Below are positions 62,171 to 64,000 of a stretch of DNA of 64,000 bases, one piece after another. The translations under genes were made by a program, and so were the position numbers. Source of the DNA: Microvirga terrestris (GTDB taxonomy: Bacteria > Pseudomonadota > Alphaproteobacteria > Rhizobiales > Beijerinckiaceae); the NCBI RefSeq assembly GCF_015694425.1, contig NZ_JADQDN010000003.1, positions 124,001 through 188,000 on the forward strand, given 5' to 3'. Position 1 is the stretch's first letter; each line of letters starts with the position of its first letter. The notes beneath the pieces were generated by a model. That model saw nothing but the letters and a program-made list of their open reading frames with translations. It was not told the DNA's origin and did no database searches.

Positions 62171-63670
62171 TTAATAGGAGGCGTTGCGCAGCAGCATGAG
62201 CGAGCGGTTCGGCATCACATCGTAGCCCTGCAGCTTGCTGTTCATGGCTGAGAACAGCGTACCGTAGGTCAGGTGCGCGACAGGGCCGGAGCAGGCGAGC
62301 TTCTGCTGCACCTTGTCATAGGCCGTTTTGCGGGCCGCCTGATCCTGCTGGCTGCGCGCCTGATCGAGCAGGCCGTCGATCTCCGTGTCCGAATACTTGA
62401 ACACGTTGGTCGAGCCGCCGGTGCGGAAGGTCCGGTAGAAATACTCGTCCGGATCCGGCTGGCCGGCATTGATCGAGGCGAACATGTCGAAGTTGCTGTT
62501 GCGCCAGTCCTGGATGAACTGGCCCTGCTCCTGGTTGACCAGTTCCACCTTGAAACCCGCCTTGTTCAGCTGCTCCTGTACCACCTGGGCAATGTCCTTC
62601 ACGTCCTGGCGCGGCAGGACCTTCAGGGTCACGGCCACCGGCGTCGCGACGCCTGCCTCCTTCAGGAGCGCCTGGGCTTTCGCCGGATCGGGCTTGTAGC
62701 AGGCGAACTGGTTCACATTGAGCGCCCAGGATTTCAGGGCCGGCGACAACGGTCCACCGGGAACGCCGGCACCGAAGAGAGCCGCATCAACGATCTCCTG
62801 GCGGTTGATGGCATAATTCACCGCCTCGCGTACCTTCGCATTGTCGAAGGGCGGCTTCGACACGTTCATGCCGACGAGCGTGTAAGACAGGTCCATGGTC
62901 TCGGCGAGCTTCACGTTCGGCTTGCCCTTGAGCTGCAAGGCGGTCGCGGCATCAATGTTGGGTAGCAGCGCGTATTGCCCGTTGCTCAGGCCGACCTGAC
63001 GGGTAGCCGATTCAGGCACGATGTTGAACTTGAGCCCGGCAAGCTTCGGCAGGCCCTTTTCCCAATAGGCATCGTTCTTGGTGAGCAGGATAAAGCCGTT
63101 GGGCTGCCATTCCTGGAACTTGAACGGCCCTGTGCCGACCGGGGTCTTCTGTAAGGCGTCCTTGTTCGCCTCCATAGCGCTCGGCACAATGGCGATGGTG
63201 GCAAGCGATGACAGAAGGGCTGCGGACGGCTCCTTCAGTTTCAGTTCAACGGTCTGGGCGTCGACCGCGTTGGCGCTTTCCACTGCCGCCAAGCGGCTTG
63301 CCAAAGGCGAAGCGATGTCCTTGCTCTGGACGCGCTTGATGGAGGCGACCACGTCCTCCGCGTTCATGTCGGAGCCGTCGTGGAATTTGACGCCTGAGCG
63401 CAGCTTGAAGGTATAGCTTTTGCCGTCCGGCGCTGCGGTCCAGGATTCGGCGAGGCCCGGGATGGTCTTCAGATCCTTGTCGATGGCCGTGAGGCCTTCA
63501 TAGATGTTGCCGTTCACCACCATGAAGCTCGGGAATGCGGTGATGAGATGCGGATCAAGGCCTGTCGGGCTTGCATCCGCGCCGATCTCCAAAACCTGAG
63601 CCGAGGCGGAGGCCATCGCCGCCACCATGAAACCTGCGCCGAGCGCGCCGCGCAGTGCTGACCTGACCAT
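62171..63670 (-). CDS. Peptide ABC transporter substrate-binding protein (family 5)
   Basis: A 499-residue periplasmic receptor of the DppA/OppA type. Signal peptide about 1-24 (MVRSALRGALGAGFMVAAM, ending SASAQ). The mature part contains GLDPHLITAFPSFMVVNGNIYEGL, the family marker YTFKLRSGVKFHDGSDMNAEDVV and a late QQKLACSGPVAHLTYG. GGGAGGAAC gives a good ribosome binding site for ATG 63670. It is divergent from anmK (141-bp gap). Ligand may be a dipeptide or muropeptide, by context. Confidence 0.93.
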   Translation of the reverse strand: MVRSALRGALGAGFMVAAMASASAQVLEIGADASPTGLDPHLITAFPSFMVVNGNIYEGLTAIDKDLKTIPGLAESWTAAPDGKSYTFKLRSGVKFHDGSDMNAEDVVASIKRVQSKDIASPLASRLAAVESANAVDAQTVELKLKEPSAALLSSLATIAIVPSAMEANKDALQKTPVGTGPFKFQEWQPNGFILLTKNDAYWEKGLPKLAGLKFNIVPESATRQVGLSNGQYALLPNIDAATALQLKGKPNVKLAETMDLSYTLVGMNVSKPPFDNAKVREAVNYAINRQEIVDAALFGAGVPGGPLSPALKSWALNVNQFACYKPDPAKAQALLKEAGVATPVAVTLKVLPRQDVKDIAQVVQEQLNKAGFKVELVNQEQGQFIQDWRNSNFDMFASINAGQPDPDEYFYRTFRTGGSTNVFKYSDTEIDGLLDQARSQQDQAARKTAYDKVQQKLACSGPVAHLTYGTLFSAMNSKLQGYDVMPNRSLMLLRNASY

Positions 63671-63811
63671 ACGTCTGTTCCTCCCTTGGAAGCCGCAAAG
63701 CAATTTATAGGACATCGCTGCGGACCTGTCATGGTCCAATATCATACCACTCTAGACCGACTTCTCGGCTGTGCTATGGTCACGGCCAAACAGGCAAGGT
63801 CGGAGAAACAG

Positions 63812-64000
63812 ATGTCGGACCGTTCCATCGTCAAAGCCATCGGGGTGATCAGCGGCACATCGATGGACGGCATCGACGTCTCCATCGTCGGGACGGATGG
63901 CGATACTGTCGTGAGGCCCGGACCGGGCCGCACCTTCTCCTATCCTGGCGATTTGAGGAAAACCCTTCAGGCCTTGATTGCCGAACCCGCGCGGGCGCAG
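63812..64000 (+). CDS. anmK: Anhydro-N-acetylmuramic acid kinase, N-terminal 63 codons (cut by window edge)
   Basis: The visible part begins MSDRSIVKAIGVISGTSMDG and continues IDVSIVGTDG. GxxSGTSxDGxD is the phosphate-binding signature of AnmK, which cleaves and phosphorylates 1,6-anhydroMurNAc to MurNAc-6-phosphate in peptidoglycan recycling. GGAGAAAC lies just before the ATG. The gene runs off the right end. Its presence next to the peptide importer and near nagA points to cell-wall sugar recycling. Confidence 0.93.
   Translation, partial: MSDRSIVKAIGVISGTSMDGIDVSIVGTDGDTVVRPGPGRTFSYPGDLRKTLQALIAEPARAQ

Noticed and set aside
1..64000. CRISPR arrays, tRNA or rRNA genes, insertion sequences, prophage
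   Set aside because: I scanned for regular repeats, transposase or integrase motifs and tRNA-like cloverleaf ends and saw none. Short tRNA genes could still be missed by eye.

Overview
The window looks like chromosomal DNA of an alphaproteobacterium of the order Hyphomicrobiales (Rhizobiales), probably a Microvirga/Methylobacterium-like organism. The support is the FtcR/Rem-type flagellar regulator, promoters matching the EcfG (general stress sigma factor) consensus, a palindromic intergenic repeat, several small proteins I associate with this order, and high-GC coding on both strands. The genus is inferred from recognised protein families, not from a search. I found no tRNA, rRNA, CRISPR array, insertion sequence or prophage.

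Layout. 1-9.8 kb: signalling. A hybrid CheA kinase is cut by the left edge, followed by an FtcR/Rem flagellar regulator, a GAF-PAS-GGDEF-EAL protein, an aldose-1-epimerase-like enzyme, and a single-domain response regulator that is divergent from a small protein over a near-palindromic EcfG promoter. 10.1-15.8 kb: a one-direction cluster that reads as a decaprenylphosphoryl-D-arabinose (DPA) pathway: HAD phosphatase, UbiA-type phosphoribosyltransferase, GtrA, DprE1, DprE2 and a polytopic GT-C-like protein. The HAD/UbiA pair and dprE1 each carry an apparent one-base frameshift in a C run. 16.2-31.3 kb: stress and envelope genes. These include two YihY proteins around a prkA-yeaH-spoVR operon, a zinc alcohol dehydrogenase, a catalase, a HlyU-like protein, a DUF6152/DUF6644 pair, a lytic transglycosylase with a SPOR domain, and a degenerate CYTH protein.

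31.7-46.8 kb: the last two steps of an oxidative pentose (Weimberg) route (keto-deoxy-sugar-acid dehydratase plus ketoglutarate semialdehyde dehydrogenase), a LOG protein, a ChrB-like/ChrA chromate pair, an SDR plus DHDPS-family lyase pair, a 57-residue protein, PEP carboxylase, a YegD-like Hsp70 protein and Tex. 46.9-50.3 kb: a TPP riboswitch and the thiBPQ thiamine importer. 50.3-64 kb: amino-sugar uptake and catabolism. A complete CUT1-type sugar ABC transporter is divergent from a kinase-GntR-SIS deaminase-NagA-oxidoreductase operon. After that come a peptide ABC transporter without ATPases, a GNAT acetyltransferase, and the start of anmK, which together suggest peptidoglycan-fragment scavenging.

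The most distinctive system is the DPA cluster with its adjacent unassigned GT-C-like membrane protein: a mycobacteria-like D-arabinose donor pathway in a Gram-negative, with an unknown acceptor.
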